From Leifsonia poae (lineage in GTDB: Bacteria > Actinomycetota > Actinomycetes > Actinomycetales > Microbacteriaceae): a stretch of DNA of 64,000 bases. Under the pieces are notes generated by a model. The model was given only the letters and a program-made list of their open reading frames with translations, made no database searches and was not told where the DNA came from. Made by a program: the position numbers and the translations under genes. This document shows, piece after piece, positions 1 through 9,098 of the stretch. The stretch's first letter is position 1, and each line of letters opens with the position of its first letter. The stretch is taken from assembly GCF_020009625.1 (NCBI RefSeq), contig NZ_JAIHLP010000002.1:1426001-1490000 (forward strand). Reading direction: 5' to 3'.

Positions 1-333
1 GGTGACCGGATCTCCCGTGCGGCGCACCCGATCCACCAGCTCGACGAGGTGGGGATGCACGAGGGCGCCGTTCCAGACGAGGCCGATCGCGTGCGCCCCG
101 GGCGAGGCCTTGATCACATTGTTCGACGGATCGATGACGACGCCGGCCGACTCCAGCGCATCCAGCACCTGATCGACACCGTCGGGCACGGTGGGGCTCA
201 CGACCTGCACGGCGTGATCGCCCCGGCGCGCGGCGATGTGCAGCAGCCAGACGAACCCGGCGCCGACCAAGAGGCCCAGTGCCAGCGACAGCAGCACCAA
301 CCAGGTGGAGTCCATGATTCCAAGAGTACGCAT
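1..333 (-). CDS. senX3: SenX3-type sensor histidine kinase, N-terminal part (cut by window edge)
   Basis: The reverse strand is open from an ATG at 333 to the window edge. The visible 111 residues have one membrane-spanning segment at about 8-28 (WLVLLSLALGLLVGAGFVWL), then a PAS-like start with the motif VVIDPSNNVIKASPG, characteristic of actinobacterial SenX3/PhoR phosphate-sensing kinases. The kinase core lies outside the window. It is divergent from phoU, the usual partner of this two-component system in mycobacteria. A second in-frame ATG at 315 is an alternative start; neither has a strong ribosome site. The regulator gene (regX3-like) is expected beyond the edge but cannot be seen. It should sense phosphate status through PhoU and the Pst transporter. 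Confidence 0.82.
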   Translation of the reverse strand, partial: MRTLGIMDSTWLVLLSLALGLLVGAGFVWLLHIAARRGDHAVQVVSPTVPDGVDQVLDALESAGVVIDPSNNVIKASPGAHAIGLVWNGALVHPHLVELVDRVRRTGDPVT

Positions 334-398
334 GGTGAACAGCCGGAATCGACGCGCGCTGCGCAGAGCCGCGCGGTTTCGCGGGTACTTTAGACAGT

Positions 399-431
399 GT
401 TCAGGCTGCGGGCACCAACCGTTAACCTGGC
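399..431. promoter_or_regulatory. Candidate PHO box between senX3 and phoU
   Basis: Three consecutive 11-nt units are visible: GTTCAGGCTGC, GGGCACCAACC and GTTAACCTGGC. The first seven bases of each resemble the GTTCACC heptamer that actinobacterial PhoP/RegX3 regulators bind as direct repeats. The same layout occurs before ppk (6839-6860) and pstS (15140-15161). It lies in the divergent senX3/phoU gap, so it could control either gene. Confidence 0.55.
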
Positions 432-506
432 GAAGGGAACATGCTGAGCGAGGCCAAGAGGCCTCGCATCCCGCGTGCGTGCGCACGCCAGGAAGGACCA
501 AACCCC

Positions 507-1166
507 ATGCGCGAAGTATTCCAGCAGGAGCTGCGTGAAGTTCAGGATCGACTCGTCGAGATCGCCGAACTCGTCGTCATCTCCATCCAGAATGCGACGC
601 AGGCGTTCACCAAATCCGATGTCAGCCTCGCCGAAGAGGTCATCGCCAACGACAACAAGATCGACGAGCTCACCGTGCTGCTCGACGAGTTGTCGATCCA
701 GATCCTCGCCCGCCAGCAGCCGGTCGCCCGCGACCTGCGCATCGTGGTGAGCGCGCTGCGCATCAGCGCCTCGCTCGAGCGGATGGGTGACATGGCCGAG
801 CACATCGCCCAGCTCGCCCGCTACCGCTTCCCCGACAAGGTCGTTCCGAAGAGCCTTCGCTCGACCTTCGCCGAGATGGGGCGCCTCGACGTGCTGATCG
901 CCACCAAGCTGGCCGAGCTGTTGCGCACGGAGGACCTCAACCTCGCCGAAGAGATCCGCAACGAAGACGACGAAATCGACAAGCTGCACGTGAGCGTCTT
1001 CGACAAAGTGCTCGGCGAGACCTGGAAGGGCGAGGCCGTCGACACCGTCGACGCGACCCTCGCCTCGCGCTACCACGAGCGTTTCGCCGACCACGCCGTC
1101 TCCATCGCCAAAAAGGTCCAGTACCTCGGCACCGGAGACTGGGCCCCCGAACCCCTAGCTTCCTAA
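507..1166 (+). CDS. phoU: Phosphate signalling complex protein PhoU
   Basis: A 219-residue protein of two homologous three-helix PhoU domains (about 5-105 and 115-210). Each carries the metal-binding signature: ERMGDMAEH at 91-99 and ERFADHA at about 191-197. PhoU links the Pst transporter to the sensor kinase and represses the Pho response when phosphate is plentiful. The ATG at 507 is chosen over an upstream ATG at 441 because GGAAGGA (491-497) is correctly spaced and homologues begin at MREVFQQEL; the upstream 22 residues look non-coding. It is divergent from senX3 and has a candidate PHO box upstream. A perfect hairpin terminator follows at 1186. Confidence 0.96.
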   Translation: MREVFQQELREVQDRLVEIAELVVISIQNATQAFTKSDVSLAEEVIANDNKIDELTVLLDELSIQILARQQPVARDLRIVVSALRISASLERMGDMAEHIAQLARYRFPDKVVPKSLRSTFAEMGRLDVLIATKLAELLRTEDLNLAEEIRNEDDEIDKLHVSVFDKVLGETWKGEAVDTVDATLASRYHERFADHAVSIAKKVQYLGTGDWAPEPLAS

Positions 1167-1185
1167 CCCCCTCCTCCCCCTCCAC

Positions 1186-1228
1186 AAAACAGTCGAGTCC
1201 ACGGATTATCCGTGGACTCGACTGTTTT
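1186..1228. terminator. Perfect hairpin terminator shared by convergent phoU and gpmA
   Basis: A 21-bp perfect palindrome: AAAACAGTCGAGTCCACGGA on the left is mirrored on the right and ends in TTTT, with the reverse strand ending the same way. It can work as a bidirectional terminator. The core GAGTCCACG...CGTGGACTC and the flanking TTCGTGCGCACTCG recur in the terminator at 19376. Confidence 0.9.
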
Positions 1229-1256
1229 GAGCGGACTTCGTGCGCACTCGGCGGGG

Positions 1257-1312
1257 GTCGGGTGAGGGGTGAGGGGTGGGGGCTCGGTGGGGTGGGGTGG
1301 GGGCGGGGGCTA
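1257..1312 (+). other. G-run tract with quadruplex potential
   Basis: The plus strand has at least eight runs of three to five G within about 55 nt (for example GGGGTGGGGTGGGGGCGGGGG near 1289-1309), ending at the gpmA stop codon. A similar tract follows the matching terminator at 19440. Such runs can form G-quadruplexes; here this is inferred from sequence only. Confidence 0.5.
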
Positions 1313-2059
1313 TTTCTTGCCCTGGGCGGCGACGGCGGCGGCGCCGGCGGCTGCGGCCTCCGGGTCGAGGTAGGCCGCCGGGTCGAGCGGCTTGAAGTTC
1401 TCGTCAAGTCGGTAGACCAGCGGGATACCGGTGGGGATGTTCAGTTCGGCGATGTCGTCATCCGAGATGCCGTCGAGGTGCTTGACCAGAGCGCGCAGCG
1501 AGTTGCCGTGCGCGGTGACCAGCACGGTCTTGCCGGCCGCGAGGTCACCGGTGATGTCGGACTCCCAGAAGGGCAGCATCCGGTCGATCACGTCTTTGAG
1601 GCACTCCGTGCGCGGCAGGTCGGCGCCGAGGCCGGCGTAGCGCGGGTCGTGCGCCTGCGACCACTCGCTGTCGTCGTCGAGCACCGGCGGCGGAACGTCG
1701 AACGAGCGACGCCACAGCTGGAACTGCTCCGGGCCGTACTTCTCCAGCGTCTCGGCCTTGTCGAGCCCCTGCAGCGCGCCGTAGTGCCGCTCATTGAGCC
1801 GCCACGAACGCTTGACGTCGATCCAGAGCCGGTCGGCCACTTCGAGGGCGAGGTTCGCAGTCTGGATGGCACGGGTGAGCACCGAGGTGTACAGCACATC
1901 GGGGTGCAGGCCGGAGTCGGCGAGCAGTTCACCCGCCCGTTTCGCTTCGGCGACGCCCTGCTCGCTGAGTCGGACATCGACCCAGCCGGTGAACAGGTTC
2001 TGCTGGTTCCACACACTGTTGCCGTGGCGGAGGAGGATCAGAGTGTAAGGCGCGGACAT
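1310..2059 (-). CDS. gpmA: 2,3-bisphosphoglycerate-dependent phosphoglycerate mutase
   Basis: A 249-residue histidine-phosphatase superfamily enzyme that interconverts 3- and 2-phosphoglycerate in glycolysis. The phosphorylated histidine is in LLRHGNS (H12). FTGWVD follows at about 23-28, the catalytic glutamate is in LNERHYG (about 88-94) and the second histidine is in TAHGNSLR (about 183). Length and motifs fit the dPGM family. The C-terminus has an Ala-rich tail ending in GKK. It is convergent with phoU and divergent from the methyltransferase at 2113. Confidence 0.97.
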   Translation of the reverse strand: MSAPYTLILLRHGNSVWNQQNLFTGWVDVRLSEQGVAEAKRAGELLADSGLHPDVLYTSVLTRAIQTANLALEVADRLWIDVKRSWRLNERHYGALQGLDKAETLEKYGPEQFQLWRRSFDVPPPVLDDDSEWSQAHDPRYAGLGADLPRTECLKDVIDRMLPFWESDITGDLAAGKTVLVTAHGNSLRALVKHLDGISDDDIAELNIPTGIPLVYRLDENFKPLDPAAYLDPEAAAAGAAAVAAQGKK

Positions 2060-2112
2060 GCTCCTAATCTATCGGGGCTCGGGCCGGGCAGGGAATTTGG
2101 CAGAATTGCCGA

Positions 2113-2946
2113 ATGGCTTCGCGAGGCATCATCGGCTCCGTCACCCGGGGGACGACGAACACCAATCGGCTGCGCCGCGTCGACCGCTGGATCGCGACCC
2201 TGCCGGAGCTGCGCCGAACCGACGATCCGCTCGTCGTCGACCTGGGGTACGGCGCCAGCGGCGTCACCGCGTTCGAGCTGCACCGCCGCTTGGCGAAGGC
2301 ACGACCGGATGCGGAGGTGCTCGGCCTCGAGATCGAGCCAGGCCGGGTGCGCACCGCGCTCGACCAGCTCGCATCCGTGCGCGCCGGCGGCACCGCGTTC
2401 GCCGCCGACGCCCGCATCGGCTTCGCGCTCGGCGGGTTCGAGGTGCCGTTGCCGAGCGGGCGCCTCGCCGCGGTCATCCGGGCGCTCAATGTGCTGCGGC
2501 AGTACGACGAGGCGCAGGTCGTTCCGTCGTGGCGGCGTCTGGTCGCCCGTCTGCAGCCCGGGGGTGTGCTGGTGGAGGGCACGTGCGACGAGATCGGCCG
2601 CGTCTCCAGCTGGGTCGATGTGGTGGCCGACGGCCCTCGCAGCCTCACGGTCTCACTGCGCCTCAGCGAGCTCGAATCCCCCTCGATCGTGGCCGAGCGG
2701 CTGCCGAAGGTTCTCATCCACCGCAATGTGCCGGGCGAGCCCGTGCACGAGCTGATGCTGGAGCTCGATCGGTTGTGGCGCATCCACGCCCCTCTTGCCG
2801 CCTACGGCCCTTCACAGCGGTGGATCGCTGTGGCTCAGGGCCTCCGCGACGCCGGCTGGCCGGTGCGCGGCGGGCGCTCGCGCTGGCGGCTCGGCGAGCT
2901 CTCCGTCGCCTGGCCGGCCGTCGCCCCCACCGACTTCAGCTGGTAG
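2113..2946 (+). CDS. Class I SAM-dependent methyltransferase-like protein
   Basis: A 277-residue protein with a degenerate Rossmann methyltransferase core. The glycine-rich SAM loop is VVDLGYGASG at about 41-50, a following acidic residue (LGLEIEPGR) fits ribose contact, and a post-III region LQPGGVLVEGT follows. The substrate is unknown. It starts 53 nt from gpmA in divergent orientation and meets ygfZ tail to tail (12-nt gap). No strong Shine-Dalgarno precedes the ATG. Confidence 0.75.
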   Translation: MASRGIIGSVTRGTTNTNRLRRVDRWIATLPELRRTDDPLVVDLGYGASGVTAFELHRRLAKARPDAEVLGLEIEPGRVRTALDQLASVRAGGTAFAADARIGFALGGFEVPLPSGRLAAVIRALNVLRQYDEAQVVPSWRRLVARLQPGGVLVEGTCDEIGRVSSWVDVVADGPRSLTVSLRLSELESPSIVAERLPKVLIHRNVPGEPVHELMLELDRLWRIHAPLAAYGPSQRWIAVAQGLRDAGWPVRGGRSRWRLGELSVAWPAVAPTDFSW

Positions 2947-2958
2947 CCCCGCGAGGTC

Positions 2959-4083
2959 TCAGCGGCGCACGGCGCCGAGGCGCGGCAGGCGCGGCACATT
3001 GGCCTCGGCGCCGGCCTCCGGTGGAACGACGATCTCCTGAGCGGCCGACACCGCAGTGCCGTCGGCGTCGACGGAGAGGATCGCCGCCGGGTCGGTGGAG
3101 CGCTTCACGACCGCGAGCGCGATCGGACCGAGTTCGTAGTGCAATGCGCTCGAGGTGACGAGGCCGACCTCGCGGCCCTCGAGCGAGACGACGGCGCCAC
3201 GCACGGGATGCGCGCCCTCCGACCCGTCCAGGTGGAGCATCACGAGGCGGCGCGGCGGATGCCCCAGGTTGTGCACCTTCGCCACGGTCTCCTGCCCGCG
3301 ATAGCACCCTTTGCTGAGGTGCACGGCGGTGCGGAGCCAGTCGAGCTCGTGCGGGATCGTCTTCTCGTCCACCTCGGTGGCGAATCGGGGCCGCCAGGCC
3401 GCGATGCGGAGCGCTTCGACGGCGAGCACTCCCGCAACGGGGAACTCGCCTGCGGTGACGCGGCCGACGAGCGAAGGCAGCGCTTCCCTCGGCACGAGTC
3501 GTTCACTCCACGACCACTCCGCGCCCGGATGCTCCCCCTGCGCATATTGGTGGCCGCCCGGGGAGACCGCGTGCCAAGGGTCGTGCCAGATGAGGGGCAC
3601 GCCGGCGGGCGCGGCGATCGGCAGCGCCGGGTCGCCGAGCGTTCCGATGGTGGCGAGGTCGGCGGTGCGGTCGGCGAGTTCGACCCGCAGCATGAAGCGC
3701 ATCCGTTCGAGCCAGGCGAGCAGGCCGGGCGCTTCGTCCCGTTCGAGCAGGAGCCAGACCGTCTCGCCGTCGTCCACAACGCGGGCCGCGTACTCGAGAC
3801 GACCGGTCACGTCGAGCAGCAGGGTCTCGGTGGACTCCCCCGGCCGCAGCCCGGTCAGACTCTGGCTGGTGAGGGAGTTGAGCCAGCTGAGCCTGTCCGG
3901 CCCGGTGACGCTGAGCACCGACCGGTCGGAGAGGTCGACGATCGCCCGCCCTTCGGCGAGCGCGCGCTGTTCCCCCAGCGGATTGCCGTAATGGGCCGGA
4001 ACGTCATGGTCAGCGGATGCGAGAGCGCCGGCGAGCGCCTCGGCGCCGACGGCACCGGGCAGGGTCAGGAACGGGGAGGTCAT
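2959..4083 (-). CDS. ygfZ: YgfZ/GcvT-domain folate-binding protein (Fe-S cluster repair)
   Basis: A 374-residue member of the YgfZ family, related to GcvT, which uses tetrahydrofolate to help assemble or repair [4Fe-4S] proteins. The diagnostic motif KGCYRGQE is present at 258-265, with the conserved cysteine at 260, followed by the C-terminal barrel. The ATG at 4083 overlaps the stop of the upstream nitrobindin gene by one base (TGATG), which indicates translational coupling. An in-frame TTG lies one codon upstream. Confidence 0.9.
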   Translation of the reverse strand: MTSPFLTLPGAVGAEALAGALASADHDVPAHYGNPLGEQRALAEGRAIVDLSDRSVLSVTGPDRLSWLNSLTSQSLTGLRPGESTETLLLDVTGRLEYAARVVDDGETVWLLLERDEAPGLLAWLERMRFMLRVELADRTADLATIGTLGDPALPIAAPAGVPLIWHDPWHAVSPGGHQYAQGEHPGAEWSWSERLVPREALPSLVGRVTAGEFPVAGVLAVEALRIAAWRPRFATEVDEKTIPHELDWLRTAVHLSKGCYRGQETVAKVHNLGHPPRRLVMLHLDGSEGAHPVRGAVVSLEGREVGLVTSSALHYELGPIALAVVKRSTDPAAILSVDADGTAVSAAQEIVVPPEAGAEANVPRLPRLGAVRR

Positions 4084-4679
4084 CAATCGGCTTTCGCGAG
4101 GCGGGCGGAGGCGTGCGTGCGAAGCTCCTGGCCGAGAGCCGCGATGTCCCAGGCCCAGAGCAGGTGGTTCTCAACGAGGCCGTACAGGCGGGTGGCGGCG
4201 GTGTACTCTTTTGCTCCCGCGGTGCGGACCACCGCATCCGTCGCCAGATCGATGCGCGGGCCCGCCACCTGCCCGAGGTAGAGCTCGCTCACGCCGTCGG
4301 GGTGCACGATCGAGACGTCGAGGTCGAACGCACCGTGCGAGTTGCGCAGGGCCTCGACCGATTGGGCCGTCGTGAACGGCTGGGCGCCTGCGCCCGGCAG
4401 CATCCCAGGGCCGGTGTCGCCCTCGATCAGTTTGCGACTGAGCCGCCAGTAGCCGGTCTCGGCGGCGAGCGGCGTCTGCTTCTCGTCGAGCAGCCAGGTG
4501 AACGAGGTGTAGTTGAGGTAGGGCAGTCCGTCGTGGCTGAAGCTCACGCGCTGCCCGAACTCCTGCTGGGTGTGGTCGTCACCGACGGCGTAGTCGATCA
4601 CGCCTGTGCCCTCCCAGACCCCGAGGAGCCAGGAGAGCGGCACGAGTTCGGCCGGAAGGTCGGTGGGGATCTCGATCAC
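4083..4679 (-). CDS. Nitrobindin / FABP-like heme beta-barrel protein
   Basis: A 198-residue protein of the actinobacterial FABP-like (DUF1794, nitrobindin) family. The entry motif LLGVWEGTG is at 18-26, and a late strand contains GLVENHLLWAWDIAA. Family members form a 10-stranded beta-barrel that binds ferric heme and handles nitric oxide or peroxynitrite. It forms a two-gene unit with ygfZ through the TGATG overlap. Confidence 0.85.
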   Translation of the reverse strand: MIEIPTDLPAELVPLSWLLGVWEGTGVIDYAVGDDHTQQEFGQRVSFSHDGLPYLNYTSFTWLLDEKQTPLAAETGYWRLSRKLIEGDTGPGMLPGAGAQPFTTAQSVEALRNSHGAFDLDVSIVHPDGVSELYLGQVAGPRIDLATDAVVRTAGAKEYTAATRLYGLVENHLLWAWDIAALGQELRTHASARLAKAD

Positions 4680-4726
4680 GGCGCTTCCGTTCTCTTGAGG
4701 AGTGCCCGCGCGAACGGCACTCGCGC

Positions 4727-4837
4727 TTAGCGCTGCCCTCGGAAGAGGTTGTAGACGACGACCACGGAGACCCCGGCGATGGCGAGGGAGGCCAGACCGA
4801 GGAGTCCGACGAAGAAGAGTTCGAGGGCAACCAGCAT
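4727..4837 (-). CDS. Small single-span membrane protein (36 aa)
   Basis: A short reading frame beginning MLVALELFFVGLLG and ending VVVYNLFRGQR. It has one strongly hydrophobic helix over residues 2-29 and a basic C-terminus, as in bacterial small membrane proteins. There is no Shine-Dalgarno within 12 nt. A TTAGACT -10-like element lies about 8 nt upstream, so a leaderless transcript is plausible. It sits 47 nt upstream of the nitrobindin gene on the same strand. Function unknown. Confidence 0.55.
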   Translation of the reverse strand: MLVALELFFVGLLGLASLAIAGVSVVVVYNLFRGQR

Positions 4838-4864
4838 GAGTCGAGTCTAACTACTCCGTAGGCC

Positions 4865-5175
4865 TCAGCGCGCTGCCGCGACGAGGGCGAGGATGCCGGC
4901 GGTGACCCCCAGGATCACGAACGCACCCGAGACGCTCGCCGCCAGCCGGTTGACGAAGCCCTCTTTGCGCTGGGTGGCCAGTTGTGCGATCAGCCCGACG
5001 ATGACGCAAGCGGCGAGGGCCAGCGAAATCCATGAGGCGTCTTGCGCCCGCTCCGACACTGCCGCGATCACGATCGCGAGCACCAGCGCGAGCACCCAAA
5101 TGGCAGCGACACTGCCGTAGCGGGCCGCGCGGGAGAGCCCGGGACGTCGTCCGGGGCGGGTGTCGTGTCGCTCAC
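4865..5175 (-). CDS. Small multi-span membrane protein, start uncertain, possible frameshift
   Basis: The reverse strand encodes three hydrophobic segments (starting SVAAIWVLALVLAIVIAAV, SWISLALAACVIVGLIAQL and GAFVILGVTAGILALVAAA) ending at 4865. No ATG, GTG or TTG occurs in this frame close upstream of the first helix. A natural-looking start, GTG at 5175 followed by SDTTPAPDDVPG, is in another frame that stops after about 42 codons. Either a one-base frameshift lies near 5125-5140 or an unusual start is used. Function unknown. It is divergent from glnR. Confidence 0.5.
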
Positions 5176-5249
5176 CCCTCCATTGTGCCTCGACCGACCG
5201 GGGAATGGCGACGAATGCATTTCCGGTAGCATTGCCGAACAGCACGTTC

Positions 5250-5255
5250 AGGAGG
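5250..5255 (+). promoter_or_regulatory. Ribosome binding site fixing the glnR GTG start
   Basis: AGGAGG lies five bases before the GTG at 5261 and is the strongest ribosome site in the region, fixing GTG as the initiation codon. Confidence 0.85.
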
Positions 5256-5260
5256 CTTGA

Positions 5261-5953
5261 GTGGCGCAGTTGTTGATTCTCACCTCTGCGCCAGACGCGG
5301 AGGTGCTGCCGGCCCTGGCCTTGCTCAGCCATCGAACGCGTCAGATCCCCGCCGAGCCGGCCGCGCTCGTCAACGCGCCGAGCTGCGATCTGATCTTCGT
5401 GGATGCGCGTCGCGACCTGGCCAGCGCCAAATCGCTGTGCAAGATCCTCACCACCACCGGTGTCACCGTTCCTCTTCTGCTCGTCCTCACCGAGGGCGGG
5501 CTCACGGCGGTCAGCGCCGATTGGGGCGTGAACGATGTCCTGCTCGAAACGGCCGGCCCTGCCGAGGTGGATGCCCGTATCCGGCTCGCCATCGGCCGGC
5601 AGGCGCAGGAGCACTCGCAGACGAAGATCCAGGCGTCGGGGGTGACCATCGACGAGGCGAGCTACTCGGCGAAGGCCCACGGGCGACAGCTCGACCTCAC
5701 GTTCAAGGAGTTCGAACTGCTGCGCTTCTTCGCCACGCATCCGTCCCGGGTGTTCACCCGCGAGCAACTGCTCAGCGAGGTCTGGGGCTACGACTACTTC
5801 GGCGGCACGCGCACCGTCGACGTGCACGTTCGCCGTCTGCGGGCCAAATTGGGCGACCTGGAGTCGCTGATCGGCACCGTCCGCAACGTCGGCTACCGCT
5901 TCAACGTGTACGAAGAGGACAATGAGCGACTCCCTGCGCCTCTCCGTCCCTGA
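5261..5953 (+). CDS. glnR: GlnR-like OmpR-family transcriptional regulator
   Basis: A 230-residue orphan response regulator. The N-terminal receiver fold (1-115) contains [17 protein letters not shown], matching the mycobacterial GlnR signature around its conserved aspartate. The C-terminal winged helix (about 135-222) contains [32 protein letters not shown] and TVRNVGYRF. GlnR controls nitrogen assimilation genes. As in mycobacteria, mshD follows directly, here with a 32-nt overlap, and phoU lies nearby. No cognate kinase gene is adjacent, consistent with an orphan regulator. Confidence 0.85.
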   Translation: MAQLLILTSAPDAEVLPALALLSHRTRQIPAEPAALVNAPSCDLIFVDARRDLASAKSLCKILTTTGVTVPLLLVLTEGGLTAVSADWGVNDVLLETAGPAEVDARIRLAIGRQAQEHSQTKIQASGVTIDEASYSAKAHGRQLDLTFKEFELLRFFATHPSRVFTREQLLSEVWGYDYFGGTRTVDVHVRRLRAKLGDLESLIGTVRNVGYRFNVYEEDNERLPAPLRP

Positions 5954-6854
5954 TTTCGACGATCCGTGGCAGCGTGAGGCGTTCTTCGATGTCGCCGCCG
6001 CTGCGATCGACGTGGACGGGCACGACCCTTTCAACGAACAGGCCCGTCTCGATGTGGAGTCCGGTCGTCGCTCGCCGATCATCGTCACACTCTGGCCCGG
6101 TGAATCGGCGGCGGCGCTCGTGCGCCCGGTCGGCGCGGCCATCCTGGGGCGCGGCGAACTGGACTTCGTGATCGACCCCCTGTTCCGGGGCAAAGGCTAT
6201 GGCGAGCTCGCCGCCCGCGGTCTGCTCGCCACCGCCCGGGGCACCCTGACCGCGTGGTCGAACGGCGACCATCCGGCGGCGAAACTGCTCGCCGAGCGGC
6301 ACGGGTTCACCCCCGTGCGCGCCCTCATCCACCTGGCGGCGACACTCGACGAGGGCATGACCCGCCCCGGCACGGATACCCTCCCCGACGGTTTCTCCCT
6401 CGGGCCGATGCGGCCCGGCGACGAGCAGGAGTGGGTCGACCTCAATGCCCGCATCTTCGACACGCATCCGGAGCAGGGTCGTCTCACCGTCGACGATCTG
6501 CACGCCCGGCAGGCCGAACCGTGGTTCGACGCCGGGGATGCGCTGCTGCTTCGCGACGCATCCGGTCGCCTCGTCGGGTACGGCTGGGTGAAGATCGAGC
6601 CGGGGGCGACCGAGGGCGCGCTCTACGTGCTCGGCGTCGACGCCGCCCTCACCGACCGTGGGCTGGGCCGGCAACTGCTGCGGGCGGCTCTCGCACGATT
6701 GGTGGAGCGAGGCTGCACCGTCGCCGGACTGTCGGTGGAAGCCGACAATGAGCCGGCCGTGCACCTGTTCCGAGCACTCGGCTTCCAGGAACAGACGATC
6801 GATGTGCAGTACCGGCGCGCGAGCGATCCGGGCGATCCGTTTATCCACAGTTAA
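5922..6854 (+). CDS. mshD: Mycothiol synthase MshD
   Basis: A 310-residue protein with two tandem GNAT acetyltransferase domains (about 1-140 and 155-305). It acetylates Cys-GlcN-Ins with acetyl-CoA, the last step of mycothiol synthesis. The CoA-binding loops are visible as [14 protein letters not shown] and [13 protein letters not shown]. Motifs such as [13 protein letters not shown] and [18 protein letters not shown] are typical of MshD. The ATG lies inside the end of glnR. The stop codon (6852-6854) sits within a candidate PHO box for ppk. Confidence 0.95.
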   Translation: MSDSLRLSVPDFDDPWQREAFFDVAAAAIDVDGHDPFNEQARLDVESGRRSPIIVTLWPGESAAALVRPVGAAILGRGELDFVIDPLFRGKGYGELAARGLLATARGTLTAWSNGDHPAAKLLAERHGFTPVRALIHLAATLDEGMTRPGTDTLPDGFSLGPMRPGDEQEWVDLNARIFDTHPEQGRLTVDDLHARQAEPWFDAGDALLLRDASGRLVGYGWVKIEPGATEGALYVLGVDAALTDRGLGRQLLRAALARLVERGCTVAGLSVEADNEPAVHLFRALGFQEQTIDVQYRRASDPGDPFIHS

Positions 6855-6860
6855 CCCGCG
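6839..6860 (+). promoter_or_regulatory. Candidate PHO box upstream of ppk
   Basis: Two 11-nt units, GTTTATCCACA and GTTAACCCGCG, lie 40-61 nt before the ppk start and overlap the mshD stop. The heptamers GTTTATC and GTTAACC match the spacing and content of the pstS and phoU boxes. Control of ppk1 by the SenX3-RegX3 system is known in mycobacteria. Confidence 0.55.
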
Positions 6861-6899
6861 GCGGTACAGAGCCCGGGTCGCGGGTGCGATGATGTTGGG

Positions 6900-9098
6900 A
6901 TGGACGGCGAGAACATCCTTTTGGACAACGGGCTGGGCGGCAGCTTCGGCGGCGACTTCGACGACGACTTCGCGCCGTTCGTCTACGAGCCCGACCCGAC
7001 CCTGCCGGACGATCGGTACCTCGACCGCGAGCTCAGCTGGCTGGCGTTCAACCAGCGGGTGCTCGAACTCGCCGAAGACCCCGATCTTCCGGTGCTGGAG
7101 CGAGCCAACTTCCTCGCGATCTTCGCCACCAACCTCGACGAGTTCTTCATGGTGCGGGTCGCCGGTCTCAAACGCCGCATCCTGACCGGCCTCGCGGTGC
7201 CCACCAACGTGGGCCGGGCGCCGGTGGATGTGCTCGCCGACATCTCGGCGAAGGCCCTCGAACTGCAGACCCGCCACGCCGCCGTCTACCGCGACCAGGT
7301 GCTCCCCGCGCTCGAGGCCGCCGGAATCACGGTGGCGAGCTGGAACGAGCTCGACGAGGCCGACCGGGCGCAGATGCGCGAAGTCTTCTCGCTGCAGATC
7401 TTCCCCGTGCTCATGCCGCTCGCCGTCGACCCGGCGCATCCGTTCCCCTACATCTCGGGCCTGTCGCTCAACCTGTCGGTGCGGGTGCGCAACTCGCGCA
7501 CCGGCAAAGAGCAGTTCGCCCGCCTCAAAGTGCCGCAGATGCTGCCGCGTTTCGTGCGGGTCGATCAGCGCGAGACGGTCGACCAGATGCGGTTCATTCC
7601 GTTGGAAGACCTCATCGCGAACCACCTCGGTGATCTCTTCCCCGGCATGGAGATCCTCGACCACCACGTGTTCCGAGTGACGCGCAATGAAGACGTCGAG
7701 GTCGACGAAGACGAGACAGAGAACCTCATCCAGGCCCTCGAACGAGAGCTGCTGCGGCGCCGGTTCGGCCCGCCCATCCGGCTCGAGGTCACCGACGACA
7801 TGGACGATGTGACCCTCGGGCTGCTGGTGCGCGAGCTGGATGTGACCCAACAGGAGGTCTACCGGCTTCCCTCGCCGCTCGACCTCGGTGGGCTGTTCGA
7901 CATCGCCAAGATCGACCGACCCGATCTGCACTACCCCAACCACGTGCCGACCACGGCGGCGCAGCTCATGCCGAGCGAACCGAACGCGAAGCCCGACATC
8001 TTCGCCGCCGTCGCTCGGCAGGACATCCTGCTGCACCACCCGTACGAGTCCTTCGCGACGAGTGTGCAGGCGTTCCTGGAGCAGGCCGCAGCCGACCCGC
8101 ATGTGCTCGCCATCAAGCAGACCCTCTACCGCACCTCCGGCGACAGTCCGATCGTCGAAGCCCTGATCGACGCCGCCGAGTCGGGCAAACAGGTGCTCGC
8201 CCTGGTCGAGATCAAGGCCCGCTTCGACGAGCAGAACAATATCTCCTGGGCCCGCAAGCTCGAGAAGGCGGGCGTGCACGTCGTCTACGGGCTCGTCGGG
8301 CTCAAGACCCACTGCAAGCTCGCGCTCGTGGTGCGTCAGGAGAAGGGCGTGCTCAAGCATTACAGCCACATCGGCACAGGCAACTACAACCCCAAGACAT
8401 CGCGCATCTACGAAGATCTCGGGCTGCTCACCGCCGACGACCAGGTCGGCAAAGACCTGACCCGCCTGTTCAACGAGCTCTCCGGCTACGCCATCGAGAA
8501 GAAGTTCAAGCGACTGCTCGTCGCCCCGTTGCACCTGCGCAAAGGGCTGCTCAAACGCATCCAGACCGAGACCGCTAACGCCGCGGCCGGCAAGCCGTCC
8601 GGCATCCGGATCAAACTGAACTCGATCGTCGACGAGGCGATCATCGACGCGCTCTACCGTGCCAGCGAGGCCGGCGTGCCCGTCGACCTCTGGGTGCGCG
8701 GCATCTGCGGGCTGCGGCCAGGGGAGCCGGGCCTGTCATCGAACATCCGGGTGCGGTCCATCCTCGGCCGGTACCTCGAGCACTCGCGAGTGTTCTCGTT
8801 CGTGAACGACGGCGACCCGCAGGTCTACATCGGCAGCGCTGACATGATGCACCGCAACCTCGACCGCCGCGTCGAGGCGCTGGTGCGGCTGACCGACCCC
8901 GACCACCTCACCGAGCTCGATGCGCTCTTCGATCGCGCCTTCGACGACGGCACGTCGGCCTGGATCCTCGACGAGACCGGCGAGTGGCGGCGCCACCACC
9001 TCGACGAGAACGGTCACCCCCTCGACGACCTGCAGAATAGGCTCATGCAGCAGATCAGCCACCGGCCGCGCTCGACCCGCACGGGTTCGAGGCGGTGA
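6900..9098 (+). CDS. ppk1: Polyphosphate kinase 1
   Basis: A 732-residue PPK1 that reversibly polymerises the gamma-phosphate of ATP into polyphosphate. The N-terminal domain begins at [19 protein letters not shown], followed by the head domain and two phospholipase-D-like catalytic domains. The autophosphorylated histidine is in [12 protein letters not shown] (about residue 490). The second active-site histidine is in [15 protein letters not shown] (about 650). The first 35 residues are acidic and variable. It overlaps the next gene by GTGA. The upstream PHO box suggests induction on phosphate starvation. Confidence 0.97.
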   Translation: MDGENILLDNGLGGSFGGDFDDDFAPFVYEPDPTLPDDRYLDRELSWLAFNQRVLELAEDPDLPVLERANFLAIFATNLDEFFMVRVAGLKRRILTGLAVPTNVGRAPVDVLADISAKALELQTRHAAVYRDQVLPALEAAGITVASWNELDEADRAQMREVFSLQIFPVLMPLAVDPAHPFPYISGLSLNLSVRVRNSRTGKEQFARLKVPQMLPRFVRVDQRETVDQMRFIPLEDLIANHLGDLFPGMEILDHHVFRVTRNEDVEVDEDETENLIQALERELLRRRFGPPIRLEVTDDMDDVTLGLLVRELDVTQQEVYRLPSPLDLGGLFDIAKIDRPDLHYPNHVPTTAAQLMPSEPNAKPDIFAAVARQDILLHHPYESFATSVQAFLEQAAADPHVLAIKQTLYRTSGDSPIVEALIDAAESGKQVLALVEIKARFDEQNNISWARKLEKAGVHVVYGLVGLKTHCKLALVVRQEKGVLKHYSHIGTGNYNPKTSRIYEDLGLLTADDQVGKDLTRLFNELSGYAIEKKFKRLLVAPLHLRKGLLKRIQTETANAAAGKPSGIRIKLNSIVDEAIIDALYRASEAGVPVDLWVRGICGLRPGEPGLSSNIRVRSILGRYLEHSRVFSFVNDGDPQVYIGSADMMHRNLDRRVEALVRLTDPDHLTELDALFDRAFDDGTSAWILDETGEWRRHHLDENGHPLDDLQNRLMQQISHRPRSTRTGSRR

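Noticed and set aside
5901..8534. Long reverse-strand open frame of 877 codons opposite mshD and ppk1
   Set aside because: It is a GC-rich mirror of real coding sequence: low-complexity His/Arg/Glu-rich composition, no domain, no ribosome site; both genes on the plus strand are well supported.
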